DNA of 17,416 nt from Blastococcus sp. Lineage in GTDB: Bacteria > Actinomycetota > Actinomycetes > Mycobacteriales > Geodermatophilaceae. Of the stretch, positions 7,073 through 14,239 are shown piece after piece; within the stretch, counting starts at the first letter, position 1; the number at the start of each line of letters is the position of its first letter. The stretch spans positions 1 through 17,416 of the forward strand of contig JAOPUS010000324.1 of assembly GCA_025963345.1 (NCBI GenBank). Reading direction: 5' to 3'. A program made the translations under genes and the position numbers. The notes beneath the pieces were generated by a model, which saw nothing but the letters and a program-made list of their open reading frames with translations, did not search any database and was not told the DNA's origin.

Positions 7073-7903
7073 ATGACCACCACCGGTGCCCAGGGCAGCC
7101 AGCAGGCTGCCCTGGGCACGGGCGTGCAGATCTCCGGCCTGAACAAGGTCTTCGCCATGGGCACCAAACGGGTCACCGCGCTGTCCGACGTCGACCTGCA
7201 CACCGACCGGGGCAGCTTCCTGTCGCTGCTGGGCCCCTCCGGCTGCGGCAAGTCCACCATCCTGCGCATCCTTGCCGGGCTGGACGACCCGACCAGCGGT
7301 TCGGTCAAGGTCGACGGCAAGGGTCCGAAGGAGCTCCGGCGGGCACGCGAGCTGGGCATCGCCTTCCAGGACTCCGCGCTCCTCCCCTGGCGCAGCGTCC
7401 TGTCCAACATCCGGCTGCCGTTCGAGGTGGCCGGTGTCCCGGTGGACGACGGCTACCTGCGCGAGATGGTCGCGCTCGTCGGCCTGGAGGGCTTCGAGAA
7501 GGCCAAGCCCGCGCAGCTGTCCGGCGGCATGCGCCAGCGGGTCTCGATCGCCCGCTCGCTGATCCTCAAGCCGTCGGTGCTGCTGCTCGACGAGCCGTTC
7601 GGCGCCCTCGACGACATGACCCGCCAGAAGCTGAACCTCGAGCTGCTGCGGATCTGGACGGAGAAGCCCGCGACCACGCTGATGGTCACCCACGGCATCA
7701 CCGAGGCGATCTTCCTGTCCGACCAGGTCGCGGTCATGAGCCCGCGCCCCGGCCGGGTCAAGGAGGTCATGGACATCGACCTGCCGCGGCCCCGCACCCC
7801 GGAGATGCAGCGGACGCCGGAGTTCCACGCCTACGTCGACCACGCCTCGGAACTGCTGTTCGGCGGTGCGCTCACCGGCGACACAGCCGGCGACGTCACA
7901 TGA
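7073..7903 (+). CDS. NitT/TauT-type ABC transporter ATP-binding protein
   Basis: Cytoplasmic ATPase that energises the importer, 276 residues from this start. Walker A GPSGCGKST (54-62), Q-loop FQDSALLPW (from 98), signature LSGGMRQR (149-156), Walker B VLLLDEPFGALDD (169-181) and H-loop H207 are all intact. LLPW after the Q-loop and the DEPFGALD form are typical of the TauB/SsuB/ThiZ class. The family domain begins at VQISGLNKVF (residue 18). The first 17 residues (MTTTGAQGSQQAALGTG) are low-complexity and encoded by a strong hairpin, so GTG at 7124 is a real alternative start; no good ribosome site distinguishes them, and GTG 7061 is also possible. The stop overlaps the next ATG (ATGA, 7900-7903). 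Confidence 0.93.
   Translation: MTTTGAQGSQQAALGTGVQISGLNKVFAMGTKRVTALSDVDLHTDRGSFLSLLGPSGCGKSTILRILAGLDDPTSGSVKVDGKGPKELRRARELGIAFQDSALLPWRSVLSNIRLPFEVAGVPVDDGYLREMVALVGLEGFEKAKPAQLSGGMRQRVSIARSLILKPSVLLLDEPFGALDDMTRQKLNLELLRIWTEKPATTLMVTHGITEAIFLSDQVAVMSPRPGRVKEVMDIDLPRPRTPEMQRTPEFHAYVDHASELLFGGALTGDTAGDVT
7086..7119 (+). other. Strong hairpin at the binding-protein/ATPase junction
   Basis: Perfect inverted repeat with 15-bp arms (7086-7100 and 7105-7119) and an AGCA loop, 43 bases after the binding-protein stop. If the ATPase starts at 7073 it lies inside codons 5-16; if the ATPase starts at GTG 7124 it is fully intercistronic. It mirrors the hairpin after the Liv binding-protein gene, which suggests the same task of setting binding-protein excess over membrane subunits. 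Confidence 0.7.
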
Positions 7904-8703
7904 CCCGACTGCGGCTGCCGTCCTGGGCCACCGGCGTCATCGGCTCGGTCCTCATCGTCGCGCTGTGGTGGATCAGCGCGCTCACGGTCTTCTCCGGCGT
8001 CGGGGCCGGCCAGCGGAAGGCGATCCCCACACCGCCCGAGGTCATCGGTCAATGGGCCACCGACGGGGCGACCTTCTACGGGCGCAACTTCGGGGTCACG
8101 CTGCTCGAGGGGGCCCAGGGCTTCCTCTGGGGCAATGCCCTTGCGCTGGTCCTCGCCGGCGTGGTGCTCGTCGTCCCCCGCACCGAGGGGCTGATCACCC
8201 AGATCGCGACGATCACCTACTGCATCCCGATCGTCGCCATCGGGCCACTGGTGCTGATCATCGCCGGCGCACCGGACTCCGGTGACCCGTCCGGGACCGC
8301 GATCTTCCTGGCCGCACTCAGCTGCTTCTTCACCACCGTCGTCGGCACCCTGCTCGGGCTCAAGGCGGCCGACCGGGCGGCGCTGGACGTGGTCACCGTC
8401 TACGGCGGCAGCACGCTCACCCAGCTCCGCAAGGTGCGGCTGATCGCGGCGCTGCCGAGCATCCTCACCGCCCTGCAGATCGCCGTCCCGGCGGCCTTCC
8501 TGGGCGCGATCCTCGGCGAGTACTTCGGCAAGGTCGACCTCGGCATCGGCCCGGCGATGATCAACGCGCAGCAGTCACTCAACGCCGCCCGGGTCTGGGG
8601 CATCGCCCTCGCCTCGGGCGCGGTGGCCATCGTCGGCTTCGCCTTCTTCGGGCTGCTCGGCCGGCTGGTGACGCCGTGGTCGCGGGGCCGGAGCAGCTCA
8701 TGA
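7900..8703 (+). CDS. NitT/TauT-type ABC transporter permease, subunit 1
   Basis: Integral membrane subunit, 267 residues, BPD_transp_1 fold. A first helix lies at about 10-30 (VIGSVLIVALWWISALTVF), followed by the extracytoplasmic AIPTPPEVIGQWATDG segment typical of TauC/SsuC relatives (normally LPSPxxV). The cytoplasmic EAA loop is LDVVTVYGGSTLTQLRKVRL followed by ALPSI, which docks the ATPase, and AFLGAILGEYF follows. The start overlaps the ATPase stop by four bases and its own stop overlaps the next start in the same way. Two non-identical permeases imply a heterodimeric membrane channel, whereas most TauC/SsuC systems use a homodimer; two-permease systems of this family have been linked to pyrimidine uptake. 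Confidence 0.92.
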   Translation: MTRLRLPSWATGVIGSVLIVALWWISALTVFSGVGAGQRKAIPTPPEVIGQWATDGATFYGRNFGVTLLEGAQGFLWGNALALVLAGVVLVVPRTEGLITQIATITYCIPIVAIGPLVLIIAGAPDSGDPSGTAIFLAALSCFFTTVVGTLLGLKAADRAALDVVTVYGGSTLTQLRKVRLIAALPSILTALQIAVPAAFLGAILGEYFGKVDLGIGPAMINAQQSLNAARVWGIALASGAVAIVGFAFFGLLGRLVTPWSRGRSSS

Positions 8704-9581
8704 CCCGGACCCAGACCCTGTCCCGCCCGGCGCCGTCGTCCGAGGCGGCCGAGCGGCGCCGCGAGATCCGGCGCGAGGCCTCGAGGACCGTGCTGCGCGC
8801 GGTCGGCCGGTCGCTGCTGACCTTCGCGCTGACCCTCGTCGTCGTGATCCTGCTGTGGGTCGGCGTGATCGAGCTGTTCGGGATCTCGTCCTACGTCGCC
8901 AAGGGACCACTGGACGTCTGGGAGTACCTGGTCACCGACGCCGACGCGAGCGAGCACCGCTCGGTGCTGATGGGTGAGCTCGGGGTCAGCCTTGCCGACG
9001 CCTTCATCGGGTTCGTCGCCGGCCTGGTCGTCGCCCTGCTCGGCGCGACGGCGTTCCGGCTGTCCCGGGGTATCGAGCACGCCCTCATGCCGATCGCGAT
9101 GCTGCTGCGCTCGGTGCCGCTGATCGCGAAGGCCCCGTTGATCATCCTGATCTTCGGGCGGGACGTCGCCACGGTCGCGGTCGTGGCAGGCATCGTCGTC
9201 CTCTTCCCGGCACTGGTGAACATCGTCTTCGGCCTGCACTCCGCCACCCCGGAGACCCTCGACGTGGTCACGGTCTACGGCGGGAACGCCTGGACGGCGC
9301 TGCGCACGGTGGCCCTGCCGGCGTCGCTGCCCTCGTTCTTCGCCGCCGTCCGCATCTCCGTGCCGGGCGCCCTGACCGGTGCGCTGCTGGCCGAGTGGCT
9401 GGCCACCGGCGACGGCATCGGCTCGGCCATCCAGACGGCGTACTCACAGGTCCAGTTCTCGCTGGTGTGGTCGGCGGTCGTAGTGGTGACGACGGTGTCG
9501 CTCGTGCTCTACAACGTGGTGCAGATCGTCGAGACCCTGGTGCTCACCCGCATGGGCATGCGGGTGAGCCAGGGCAGCTGA
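8700..9581 (+). CDS. NitT/TauT-type ABC transporter permease, subunit 2
   Basis: Second membrane subunit, 293 residues, BPD_transp_1 fold. It has a longer charged cytoplasmic N-terminus (about residues 1-38, rich in Arg/Glu) before the first helix (SLLTFALTLVVVILLWVGVI). The coupling loop LDVVTVYGGNAWTALRTVAL then PASLPSFFAAVRI closely matches that of subunit 1, so the pair probably arose by duplication. ALLAEWLATGDGIG fits the family. The ATG at 8700 overlaps the stop of subunit 1; an upstream GTG/ATG in frame (8676) would add eight residues but lacks the coupling geometry. Last gene of the importer operon. The final codons form a 13-bp hairpin. Confidence 0.92.
   Translation: MTRTQTLSRPAPSSEAAERRREIRREASRTVLRAVGRSLLTFALTLVVVILLWVGVIELFGISSYVAKGPLDVWEYLVTDADASEHRSVLMGELGVSLADAFIGFVAGLVVALLGATAFRLSRGIEHALMPIAMLLRSVPLIAKAPLIILIFGRDVATVAVVAGIVVLFPALVNIVFGLHSATPETLDVVTVYGGNAWTALRTVALPASLPSFFAAVRISVPGALTGALLAEWLATGDGIGSAIQTAYSQVQFSLVWSAVVVVTTVSLVLYNVVQIVETLVLTRMGMRVSQGS
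9542..9569 (+). terminator. Near-perfect hairpin at the 3' end of the importer operon
   Basis: Perfect inverted repeat with 13-bp arms (9542-9554 and 9557-9569) and two central bases, realistically a 12-bp stem with a GGGC loop. It lies within the last codons of permease 2, ending 10 bases before the stop codon. There is no T-run after it. It is the only strong stem between the two convergent genes and may act as a terminator or 3' barrier, although a stop codon downstream of the stem is unusual. Confidence 0.55.
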
Positions 9582-9685
9582 CGGACGATGCTGCCGGAGG
9601 CGCTGGTCCTGGCGAGGCCGGCGTGCCGGGCTGGTCAACCGGACGAGGAGGTTCTCGTTGCCCTCCTGCGCCGCTGCCCATGCGC

Positions 9686-10885
9686 TCACTGCGCCGGCCC
9701 CGCCCCTCCCGCGCTACCAGCCCTCGGCGCCGCACGACGCACGGTTGCTCCGGTCGTCGGACCGCTGACTCCATCCGCGGCGAGCGCCGGGGTCCGGTCC
9801 TCCCCCACGGTCGGCTCGCCCTTCAGCTGACCCCGTCGGTGGTCCCACACGTCGCGGAGGATCACCTGGATGATGCTGGCCGCCGGGATGGCGAGCAGCG
9901 CCCCGAGGATCCCCATGAGCTCCGCCCCGATGAGGATCGCGACGATCACGGTGAGTGGATTGAGCTTCACCGTCCGCGCGAAGATGAGCGGCTGCAGCAG
10001 GTGGTTCTCCAGCTGCTGGTAGAGCACGAAGAACACCAGCACCGCGATGCCTGCCGGAACCGAGTGGATGAATCCGGCGAGCACGGCCACGGTGCCTCCG
10101 ATCGTGGCGCCGACCAGCGGGAGGAGGTCTGCGATGCCGACGAACAGTGCGATCAGGCCCGCGAAGTGCACTCCCGATATCAGCAGGACGACGTACGTGA
10201 GGCTGCCGCAGATCACGCTGATCAACAGATTGCCCGACAGGTATCCGGTGACCGACTTGGCGCAGTCGGCACCGACCCGGCGGATGCGCTCGCCGGTTGC
10301 GGGCGGGAAGACGTTGATCGCCCCGTCGATCACCTTCGGGCCCTCGAGCACCATGAGGTAGGCGAGCACCAACACGGTCAGCGTGCCCGCGATCCCGGTG
10401 GCGAACGCGGAGAGCACCGCCGCGGCGGGCGCGGTCAGACCGTTGGCGAACTGGCTGATCCGGTCCTGGTTGTTCTGCACCCACTCCAGTGCGTGGGTGC
10501 GCTGCAGCAGGTCACCGATCGGGCCGCGTCCGGACCGGGCGTCATCGATCAGGCCGGGGAGCTGCCCGGCCACCTTGGTCGCCTCGTTCACCAACGGCAC
10601 CGCGAACGCCGCGATCAGGCCCGCCAGGACGACGAAGACAACCAGGAAGACCAGGAACGTGGCCAACGCCCGTCGCCGGCCCCGGAGCAACCGCTTCTGT
10701 ACCCAGCCGACCACCGGGTAGAGCGCCACGGCGAAGAAGGCTCCGACGACGATCCAGGTCAGCACCTGGCGGATGTGCAGGACGATGTAGAGCAGTAGTC
10801 CCGTCGCGAGGACCAAACCGATCGTGGCCAGGATCGTGCGGACGGGCACGGGGCTGCGGTCGGCGTCCGCGGGCACAGAGGTCAC
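9686..10885 (-). CDS. AI-2E transporter family membrane protein (YdiK/PerM-like, DUF20)
   Basis: Polytopic membrane protein of the AI-2E exporter/permease family, about 399 residues. It has about eight hydrophobic segments in the family order: two near the N-terminus (ILATIGLVLATGLLLYIVL, WIVVGAFFAVALYPVVGWVQ), one after a basic loop (ALATFLVFLVVFVVLAGLIAAF), a soluble middle region (VPLVNEATKVAGQLPGLIDD), then the conserved C-terminal half with YLSGNLLISVICG, LPLVGATIGG, YQQLENHLLQPLIF and LGALLAIPAA. The last 50 residues are Gly/Ala/Thr-rich and probably disordered. GTG at 10885 is chosen because AGGG lies five bases upstream and the product then begins VTSVPADADRSP; earlier in-frame sequence is Arg/Pro shadow. 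The transported substrate is unknown; members include sodium/proton antiporters and putative autoinducer exporters. Confidence 0.88.
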   Translation of the reverse strand: MTSVPADADRSPVPVRTILATIGLVLATGLLLYIVLHIRQVLTWIVVGAFFAVALYPVVGWVQKRLLRGRRRALATFLVFLVVFVVLAGLIAAFAVPLVNEATKVAGQLPGLIDDARSGRGPIGDLLQRTHALEWVQNNQDRISQFANGLTAPAAAVLSAFATGIAGTLTVLVLAYLMVLEGPKVIDGAINVFPPATGERIRRVGADCAKSVTGYLSGNLLISVICGSLTYVVLLISGVHFAGLIALFVGIADLLPLVGATIGGTVAVLAGFIHSVPAGIAVLVFFVLYQQLENHLLQPLIFARTVKLNPLTVIVAILIGAELMGILGALLAIPAASIIQVILRDVWDHRRGQLKGEPTVGEDRTPALAADGVSGPTTGATVRRAAPRAGSAGGAGPAQ

Positions 10886-11043
10886 CGCCGCCCTATGCCC
10901 GGGTCGGCCGTGCGCAACCCATCTGAGGCAAACCGTCAGCCAGAACCCGTCCGGAGGGGCGCCGTGTGCCGGCCGCCGTGCGGCCCACCGGACGGGCGCG
11001 GTCCGACCCGGCGGATGACCTCGCGGTGCGGCAGGCTCGGACC

Positions 11044-11172
11044 ATGGCCACGCCCGAGCCCCCCATGCCCCAGCCGCGCGACATCGCCCTGGAGCAGGAG
11101 ACCCCCGAACAGGCGGCCGACCTGGAGGCCCAGAGCGACGACGAGACCGCCGAGTCATCCGAGGAATCCTGA
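11044..11172 (+). CDS. Small acidic hypothetical protein (42 residues)
   Basis: Short open frame reading MATPEPPMPQPRDIALEQET and ending DDETAESSEES. It is Pro-rich at the start and strongly acidic at the end, with no Cys, no membrane segment and no recognised domain. Codon use is like the neighbouring genes. CAGGCT lies six bases before the ATG, resembling an actinobacterial -10 box, so the message may be leaderless. It ends 17 bases before the Ser/Thr kinase start and is probably co-transcribed with it. Ser and Thr residues near the acidic end could be phosphorylated by that kinase; this is a guess. An upstream in-frame start at 10966 is possible but adds a non-conserved-looking Arg/Ala stretch. 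Confidence 0.55.
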   Translation: MATPEPPMPQPRDIALEQETPEQAADLEAQSDDETAESSEES

Positions 11173-11189
11173 CCCTGGCTGCGGGGTAG

Positions 11190-12422
11190 ATGGAACACAT
11201 GAGTGCCGACACCGGGCCTCGAACCCGACTCGTCGCCGGTCGCTACGCGCTCTCCGAGGTCCTGGGCCGCGGCGGGATGGGCACCGTGTGGCTCGCGACC
11301 GACCGCGTGCTGGAGCGCGAGGTCGCGCTCAAGGAGGTCACGTTCTCCATGGACCTGACCGACGAGGAGCGCACGATCCTTCGCGAACGCACGATGCGCG
11401 AGGCCCGCGCGGCTGCCCGCCTGGACCACCCCTGCGTGACCACGGTGTACGACGTGGTGGAGGAGGACGGCAAGCCCTGGCTCGTGATGGAACTCGTGTC
11501 CGCACGCAGCCTGCAGGAGATCCTCGAGGCGCAGGGACCGCTGCCGCCGGCCGCCGTCGCCCGGATCGGACTGGACGTCCTCGCCGCACTCGACGCGGCA
11601 CACCGCGCTGGCATCGTCCACCGCGACGTGAAGCCGGCCAACGTCCTGGTCGGTCAGAACGGCCACGCCTGCCTCACCGACTTCGGGCTCGCCACCACGA
11701 CGGGCGACTCCAGCCTGACGACCCAGGGGGCGCTCATCGGCTCGCCGTCCTACATGGCGCCCGAGCGGGTCAACGGGGAGGAACCGCGCCCACCGGTCGA
11801 CCTCTGGTCGCTGGGAGCCACGCTGTACACGGCCGTCGAGGGTCGACCGCCTTTCGCTCGTGGCGAGGCCATGGCCACGATGATGTCCGTCGTCTCCGAG
11901 CATCCCGCACCGATGCTCCGGGCCGGCCCCCTCGAGCCGGTCCTGCGCGGCCTCCTGACGAAGGATCCGGCCACGCGCAGTGCCGCCGAGCAGACCCGGC
12001 GGCAGTTGGACGGGGTACTCGCCGGGCCTCCTCCCGGCCCGCCCCCTCCCCCGCCGCCGGTCACGACACCGGCCGCCCCGCCTGCCCGGGGCTCCTTGCC
12101 CGCCGGCTCGGTGGAGCGGATCGACGGCGACGACCTGCGGGCTCTGGCCTCGGCGTCCCGCGCACTGTTGAGCTCGGTGGCCCGCGACGCCCGTGACCAG
12201 GCCCGTCATCTCGCCGATCGGCACCGGGACCGCAAGAGCGACAGCGGCCCGGCGCGGCAGGAATCCGCCGGCACCCCGGCGAGGGGGACCACCGCCGCGC
12301 CACGCCGCCGTCGGTTCAAACGCCGCTGGGTCGTCGTCCCGGTACTGGTGACCGTGCTGATCGTGCTGATCGTCCTCGTCGGGCTCGGACTGCTCGTGGC
12401 CGCGGCCCTCGGCCTGATCTGA
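11190..12422 (+). CDS. Tail-anchored Ser/Thr protein kinase (PknB-like catalytic domain)
   Basis: Membrane-bound Hanks-type kinase, 410 residues. Catalytic domain at about 18-275: glycine loop GRGGMGTVW (26-34), Lys48 in ALKEV, Glu71, catalytic loop HRDVKPAN (144-151), DFG at 164-166 and APE at 190-192, so it should be active. It is followed by a proline-rich linker (PPPGPPPPPPP, near 280-290), a charged stretch, a basic stop (RRRRFKRR) and one C-terminal hydrophobic helix (about 380-410) that ends the protein. There is no PASTA or other extracellular sensor, unlike PknB, so signal input must come from partners or from the membrane. ATG 11199 (MSADTG) is an equally plausible start. Two genes around it are a small acidic protein and stress proteins. 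Confidence 0.9.
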   Translation: MEHMSADTGPRTRLVAGRYALSEVLGRGGMGTVWLATDRVLEREVALKEVTFSMDLTDEERTILRERTMREARAAARLDHPCVTTVYDVVEEDGKPWLVMELVSARSLQEILEAQGPLPPAAVARIGLDVLAALDAAHRAGIVHRDVKPANVLVGQNGHACLTDFGLATTTGDSSLTTQGALIGSPSYMAPERVNGEEPRPPVDLWSLGATLYTAVEGRPPFARGEAMATMMSVVSEHPAPMLRAGPLEPVLRGLLTKDPATRSAAEQTRRQLDGVLAGPPPGPPPPPPPVTTPAAPPARGSLPAGSVERIDGDDLRALASASRALLSSVARDARDQARHLADRHRDRKSDSGPARQESAGTPARGTTAAPRRRRFKRRWVVVPVLVTVLIVLIVLVGLGLLVAAALGLI

Positions 12423-12443
12423 GGTCCCGTCGTCCCCTCGGGG

Positions 12444-12731
12444 TCAGGCGACCGGATCCGCCTGCCGGCTGCGCCGCAGGTGGGCCTCCGGCGAATGGAC
12501 GACGGTCACCGGGCACGAGGCGTGCTGCGCGCACTGCATGCTCACCGATCCCAGCAGCATGCTGGTGAAACCGCCTCGACCGGCACGCCACGCCGGGCCG
12601 CGTCGTGCAGTGCGAACAGCAACGCGAGAGGCCGATGCCCACGACGACCCGTGAGCCGTGCAGTTCCTCCTGGTCGGCGGCTGGTCGACGGCGATGGCGA
12701 TGGCGACGAGGGAGCCGGTCGGATCGGTCAT
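12444..12731 (-). pseudogene. Decayed universal stress protein (frameshifted and internally deleted)
   Basis: An ATG at 12731 overlaps the stop of the upstream USP gene (ATGA), and the frame runs 95 codons to a TGA. Its end is clearly a USP C-terminus: RGGFTSMLLGSVSMQCAQHA followed by SCPVTVVHSPEA. The middle is nonsense in this frame, but the other two frames hold the missing USP parts: SRVVVGIGLS (first strand) in one, and ALLFALHDAARRGVPVEAV (first helix) in another. The helix ends in VEAV on the same bases that encode GRGGF of the C-terminal part, so the central 70 or so residues are missing. At least one frameshift plus a large internal deletion are needed. Whether a 95-residue product is made is unknown. 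Confidence 0.75.
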
Positions 12732-13063
12732 GACGCCACATCCTCGGAACCCCTCACCAGCAGTTCGGCGCCCGTGCGGACGGCGACGTCGGCGACCGTC
12801 ACCGGATGCGTGAGCGCCGCGACGCGGGTCCGGCCGTGCACGCCGGTCTCCTGGACGGCGCGCTCCACCATGGCGGTGAGCGCCTGTTCCATCTCCGCCC
12901 GGCCGTCGTCGGGCTGGGTGGGATCGCCGGGCCACACGGTGACGGCGAGGAGGACGGCATCCCGCCGCTCGGTCTCCCGTAGAGCCCAGAGCAGCGCCTG
13001 GTAACCGCACGCCGAGGGCCGGACGTCGACGAGCACCAGCGGCCGGACCGGCTCCTCCGTCAT
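12728..13063 (-). CDS. Short universal stress protein-like protein
   Basis: Cytosolic USP-fold protein of 111 residues, short for the family (usually about 140-150). It starts MTEEPVRPLVLVDVRPSACG, with VRPSACG where ATP-binding USPs have DGSxxS, continues with the first helix (ALLWALRETERRDAVLLAVTVW) and ends ADVAVRTGAELLVRGSEDVAS. The C-terminal GxxGxS(V/T) nucleotide loop and CPVxVV strand are absent, so ATP binding in the usual way is doubtful. The next reading frame, overlapping by ATGA, carries a decayed USP whose C-terminus survives. An alternative GTG start at 13081 adds six residues. The perfect 12-bp palindrome GGAGCATGCTCC lies five bases upstream of the ATG. Probably co-transcribed with glycerate kinase 54 bases upstream. 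Confidence 0.75.
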   Translation of the reverse strand: MTEEPVRPLVLVDVRPSACGYQALLWALRETERRDAVLLAVTVWPGDPTQPDDGRAEMEQALTAMVERAVQETGVHGRTRVAALTHPVTVADVAVRTGAELLVRGSEDVAS

Positions 13064-13067
13064 GCCG

Positions 13068-13079
13068 GGAGCATGCTCC
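13068..13079. promoter_or_regulatory. 12-bp perfect palindrome before the USP start
   Basis: GGAGCATGCTCC reads the same on both strands and ends four bases before the USP ATG (13063). It could be a protein-binding site, or it could fold over the ribosome site and modulate initiation. It lies within the six extra codons if the GTG at 13081 is used, so it may also be chance. Confidence 0.3.
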
Positions 13080-13117
13080 ACCGCCGGCCGGCCGGACAGT
13101 GTCCTTGGGTCGTGGGG

Positions 13118-14236
13118 CTAGGACACCATCGGCGGGACCACGCGCGCGGCGAGGTCGGCCAGCAGCCGCTCCGGTTCGGCCCGGCAGCGCGTGATGTCGG
13201 GTTCCACCTCGGTCAGCGCGTGCGCGGCGGTGAAGCCGGCCGCGGTCAGCCGGTCCCGGCTCAGCGCGACCGCGCCGGCCAGGGCGAGGCATGGCACCCC
13301 GGCGGCGCGCGCCCGGGCGGCGACCTCGGCCGGTGCCTTGCCGGAGAGGGTCTGCTCGTCCAGGCCGCCCTCGCCGGTGATGACCAGGGCCGCGCCCGCG
13401 ATCGCCCCGGAGAGCCCGACGAGGTCGCACACGAGCCCCGCACCGGACACGAGCCGGGCGCCGAGCGCCAGCGCGCCGGCCGCCGTCCCGCCCGCGCCAC
13501 CCGCACCGGGGGAATCGGCGACATCCACATCGAGGTCGCGCCGCAGGATCGCCGCGTACCGGACGAGGGCGGCGTCCAGGGTGACCACGTCGTCCGGGGT
13601 GGCGCCCTTCTGCGGGCCGAAGACGGCCGCTGCACCGCGCGGGCCGGTGAGCGGGTTCGTGACATCGGTGGCCACGACCAGCTCGACCTCGGCCAGCCGA
13701 GGATCGACACCGGTGGCATCGATCCGGTCCAGCGTGGCCAGGGCTCCGCCACCGGGGGCAAGGTCGCTGCCGTCGGCGTCCAGCAGCCGGACGCCGACTG
13801 CCTGCAGCATCCCGGCCCCACCGTCCGTGGTGGCGCTGCCGCCGATCCCGAGGACGAGCCGCCGGGCACCCGTGTCGAGCGCGGCCCGCAGCAGTTCACC
13901 GACCCCGCGGGTGGTGGCGGTCAGCGCGGCCGGTGCGGCGAGACCGATGCCCGCCGCGGACGCGAGCTCGACCACCACGGTCGCGCCGTCCACCGCGATC
14001 GTGGCGTCCACCGGCCGCCCGTCCGGGCCGCTCACCCGCGCGGCCCGCGGCGAGTACCCGGCGCGCAGCGCCGCCGCGACCGTCCCCTCCCCGCCGTCGG
14101 CGACCGGGCGCACGAGGACCTCGGCCGCCGGGAGGACCCGGGCCAGGCCCGTCGCGATCGCCTCCGCGACCAGGTCAGCGGCCAGCGTGCCCTTGAAGGA
14201 GTCGGGGGCGATCACGATGCGCACGCCGAGCAGCAT
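13118..14236 (-). CDS. Glycerate 2-kinase (GarK/GlxK family)
   Basis: ATP-dependent glycerate kinase making 2-phosphoglycerate, linking glyoxylate/glycerate metabolism to glycolysis; cytosolic, about 372 residues, normal for the family. Diagnostic segments: VRIVIAPDSFKGTL at the N-terminus, PVADGGEGTVAAAL, GIGGSATTDGGAGMLQAVG in the middle, DVTNPLTGPRGAAAVFGPQK, and ITGEGGLDEQTLSGKAP near the C-terminus. The last two Gly-rich segments are active-site elements. The start is uncertain: ATG 14236 gives MLLGVRIV, and GTG 14224 gives the family-typical (M)RIVIAPDSFKG; no good ribosome site favours either. It lies divergent from the DinB-like gene and upstream of the USP gene on the same strand. 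In some bacteria this enzyme serves purine/allantoin breakdown via glyoxylate, but this copy is not physically joined to the purine-like cluster. Confidence 0.92.
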   Translation of the reverse strand: MLLGVRIVIAPDSFKGTLAADLVAEAIATGLARVLPAAEVLVRPVADGGEGTVAAALRAGYSPRAARVSGPDGRPVDATIAVDGATVVVELASAAGIGLAAPAALTATTRGVGELLRAALDTGARRLVLGIGGSATTDGGAGMLQAVGVRLLDADGSDLAPGGGALATLDRIDATGVDPRLAEVELVVATDVTNPLTGPRGAAAVFGPQKGATPDDVVTLDAALVRYAAILRRDLDVDVADSPGAGGAGGTAAGALALGARLVSGAGLVCDLVGLSGAIAGAALVITGEGGLDEQTLSGKAPAEVAARARAAGVPCLALAGAVALSRDRLTAAGFTAAHALTEVEPDITRCRAEPERLLADLAARVVPPMVS

Positions 14237-14239
14237 GCC
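14222..14239 (+). repeat. 18-bp direct repeat, copy 1
   Basis: CACGCCGAGCAGCATGCC occurs here across the glycerate kinase start and again, base for base, at 14815-14832. The copies are 593 bases apart and flank the DinB-like gene. Flanking bases differ on both sides, so the match is exactly 18 bp. Confidence 0.6.

Noticed and set aside
10478..10502. Inverted repeat GCACCCAC/GTGGGTGC inside the AI-2E-family gene
   Set aside because: Eight-bp arms inside a conserved coding region with no nearby gene boundary; most simply codon-driven chance.
9395..10798. 467-codon plus-strand open frame antisense to the AI-2E-family gene
   Set aside because: Composition is dominated by Arg, Asp, Gln and His with no hydrophobic pattern or motif. 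The opposite strand encodes a well-formed membrane protein.
12030..12060. C-rich run in the kinase gene as a possible structural or slippage element
   Set aside because: It encodes the proline-rich linker usual for actinobacterial Ser/Thr kinases and the frame continues normally to the membrane helix.
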